A DNA stretch of 5,877 nt. It comes from Serpentinimonas sp. GTDB lineage: Bacteria; Pseudomonadota; Gammaproteobacteria; Burkholderiales; Burkholderiaceae_C. Location: assembly GCA_025458665.1 (NCBI GenBank), contig JALOSG010000164.1, positions 1-5,877 of the forward strand, written 5' to 3'. A program made the position numbers and the translations under genes. The first letter of the stretch is position 1. Every line of letters begins with the position of its first letter. Below, one piece after another: positions 4,398 through 5,877 of the stretch. The notes beneath the pieces are model-generated. The model had not been told where the DNA came from. It saw nothing but the letters and a program-made list of their open reading frames with translations, and did not search any database.

Positions 4398-5877
4398 TCA
4401 GCTGCTTTTCTGCCCTGGCTTGCTGCGCTGGGCACGCAACACGGAAGGGGTCCGCTTCAGGCCGCGCAGCACCTGCGCGAGGTGCACCCGGTCGCGCACG
4501 GCCACGGTGAACATCAGGTCGGTGGTGCTCTGGGCCGCTTCCTCGCCCATGTGCACGTGCGTGATGTCGGCTTCCGCCGAAGCCAGCGCTGCCGCCACTT
4601 TGGCCAGCACGCCCTTGCCGTTGTTCACGGTCACCGTCACTGTGGTGTCGAAGGTGCGGGTGGGCTCGTCGGACCATTCCACTTCCAGGAAGCGCTCCGC
4701 GTCGCGGTGCAGCAGGCGGCGCCCCACCGGGCAGTCCTCGGTGTGCACCACCAGGCCTTCGCCACGGCCCAGGTAGCCCACGATACGGTCGCCAGGAATG
4801 GGGCGGCAGCAGGGAGCGAACTGCACCGAGGCGCCCTCGCTGCCATCGAGAGTGACCACGCCCTGGCTGGGCTGGTCTTCGGTGGCGCTGCTGTAGCGCT
4901 CCTGGCTGATGAGCAGCACATCGGGTTTGAGCCCGGCTTCGCTCAGCAACACGGCCAGCTTTTTGCCCACCATGCTGGCAATCCGGCGGCCCTGGCCGAT
5001 GTCGGTCAGGAGCTCGTCACGGTCGCGGTTGCCGCTGAAGCGCAACACCTTGTCCCACACCGCGCGCTCTGGCCCGTCGGCTGCAGGCAGCGCTGCCATG
5101 CCCTCGGCGCGCACGGCCTGCAGCAGCAAGCGCTCGCCCAGCTGCCGCGACTCCTCCACCGCCATGGTTTTCAGGTGGTGGCGGATCTTGGAGCGGGCTT
5201 TGCCGGTTTTCACAAAGCCCAGCCAGCTGGGGTTGGGCCGGGCATGCGGCGAGGTGACGATTTCCACCACATCGCCATTGTTCAGTTCGGTGCGCAGGGC
5301 CACCTGTTCGCCGTTCACCTTGGCGCCGATGGCGCGGTGCCCCACATCGCTGTGGATGGAATAGGCAAAGTCCACCACCGTGGCACCCCGGGGCATGGCC
5401 ATGATCTTGCTCTTGGGCGTGAACACATAGACCGCGTCGGGGAAGAGGTCGATCTTGATGTGGTCCCAGAACTCGGCCGCATCGTGGGTTTCCTGCTGGA
5501 TATCGAGCAAGGACTGCAGCCACTGCGTGTTCAGATCTTGCGAGGCAGGGCTGTTGGGGTCGCTGGCTTTGTAGAGCCAGTGTGCCGCCACCCCGGACTC
5601 GGCCACCACATCCATGGTGTGGGTGCGCAGCTGGAATTCGATGTTGGTGCCGAACGGACCCACCAGCGTGGTGTGCAGGGACTGGTAGCCGTTCACCTTG
5701 GGAATGGCAATGTAGTCGCGGAACTTGCCCGGCAGCGGCTTGTAGAGCTGGTGCAGCAGGCCGACCGCGGTGTAGCAGTCGATCATGTCGTCCATGATGA
5801 TGCGAAAGCCGTAGATGTCGGTCACCTGCGCGAAGGACAGGTGCTTCAGGTCCATCTTGCGGTAGACCGAGTACAGC
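4398..5877 (-). CDS. spoT: Bifunctional (p)ppGpp synthetase/hydrolase, SpoT/RSH type (N-terminus outside window)
   Basis: This is the last 492 residues of an RSH protein, normally around 700-750 residues; the HD hydrolase half and the start of the synthetase lie past the right edge. The internal ATG at 5855 is not the start, because the frame continues upstream as LYSVYRK. Remaining parts, in order, are: the C-terminal half of the RelA/SpoT synthetase domain, with IPKVNGYQSLHTT and the Q-RT-MD-VAE-GVAAHW stretch; a TGS domain (about 5450-5250) with VYVFTPKSKI; a helical region; a zinc-finger-like segment with CC, H and C (4806-4811, 4743-4745, 4731-4733); and an ACT domain (about 4670-4430). 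The motif that separates enzyme classes reads KFRD (5715-5726). It keeps the positive charges of the SpoT-type RFKD rather than the acidic EFDD of RelA, which supports a bifunctional enzyme. It is convergent with greB, with 19 bases between stops. Confidence 0.95.
   Translation of the reverse strand, partial: LYSVYRKMDLKHLSFAQVTDIYGFRIIMDDMIDCYTAVGLLHQLYKPLPGKFRDYIAIPKVNGYQSLHTTLVGPFGTNIEFQLRTHTMDVVAESGVAAHWLYKASDPNSPASQDLNTQWLQSLLDIQQETHDAAEFWDHIKIDLFPDAVYVFTPKSKIMAMPRGATVVDFAYSIHSDVGHRAIGAKVNGEQVALRTELNNGDVVEIVTSPHARPNPSWLGFVKTGKARSKIRHHLKTMAVEESRQLGERLLLQAVRAEGMAALPAADGPERAVWDKVLRFSGNRDRDELLTDIGQGRRIASMVGKKLAVLLSEAGLKPDVLLISQERYSSATEDQPSQGVVTLDGSEGASVQFAPCCRPIPGDRIVGYLGRGEGLVVHTEDCPVGRRLLHRDAERFLEVEWSDEPTRTFDTTVTVTVNNGKGVLAKVAAALASAEADITHVHMGEEAAQSTTDLMFTVAVRDRVHLAQVLRGLKRTPSVLRAQRSKPGQKSS

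Noticed and set aside
5853..5855. ATG as the start of the RSH gene
   Set aside because: It lies in the middle of the synthetase domain and the frame continues upstream with conserved residues YSVYRK to the window edge.

Overview
The window looks like a chromosomal stretch from a GC-rich betaproteobacterium, most likely Comamonadaceae (Acidovorax-like). That placement rests on my recollection of how the RSH, GreB, glutaminase and GtrA-type proteins of this family read, not on a search. It carries ordinary chromosomal genes, with no sign of phage, transposon or CRISPR sequence.

Layout from left to right. On the minus strand, a small GtrA-type membrane protein (43-456) overlaps by GTGA the start of a further gene that runs off the left edge; only its first 15 codons are visible. 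A 240-base divergent gap with an AT-rich core follows. Then comes a plus-strand cytosolic diguanylate cyclase with a GGEEF active site and no recognisable I-site (697-1713). It converges, 12 bases apart, on a minus-strand three-domain protein (1726-3552): a complete serine-type glutaminase followed by a STAS domain and a cyclic-nucleotide-binding domain. A very good sigma-54 promoter (3586-3602) lies just upstream of this gene. Diverging from it is a tRNA-Arg(ACG) gene with an extended -10 promoter, then an intrinsic terminator, and 16 bases later the GTG start of greB (3809-4378). greB converges, 19 bases apart, on a minus-strand SpoT-type (p)ppGpp synthetase/hydrolase whose N-terminal hydrolase half lies beyond the right edge.

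The genes share a theme of nutrient and nucleotide signalling. One makes c-di-GMP, one is expected to make and degrade (p)ppGpp, one is a glutaminase that appears to sense a cyclic nucleotide and to be under nitrogen (sigma-54) control, and GreB acts in the same RNA polymerase secondary channel used by the ppGpp cofactor DksA. The most distinctive object is the sigma-54-driven glutaminase-STAS-cNMP fusion. Its joint transcriptional and allosteric control is inferred from sequence and I know of no direct test of it.
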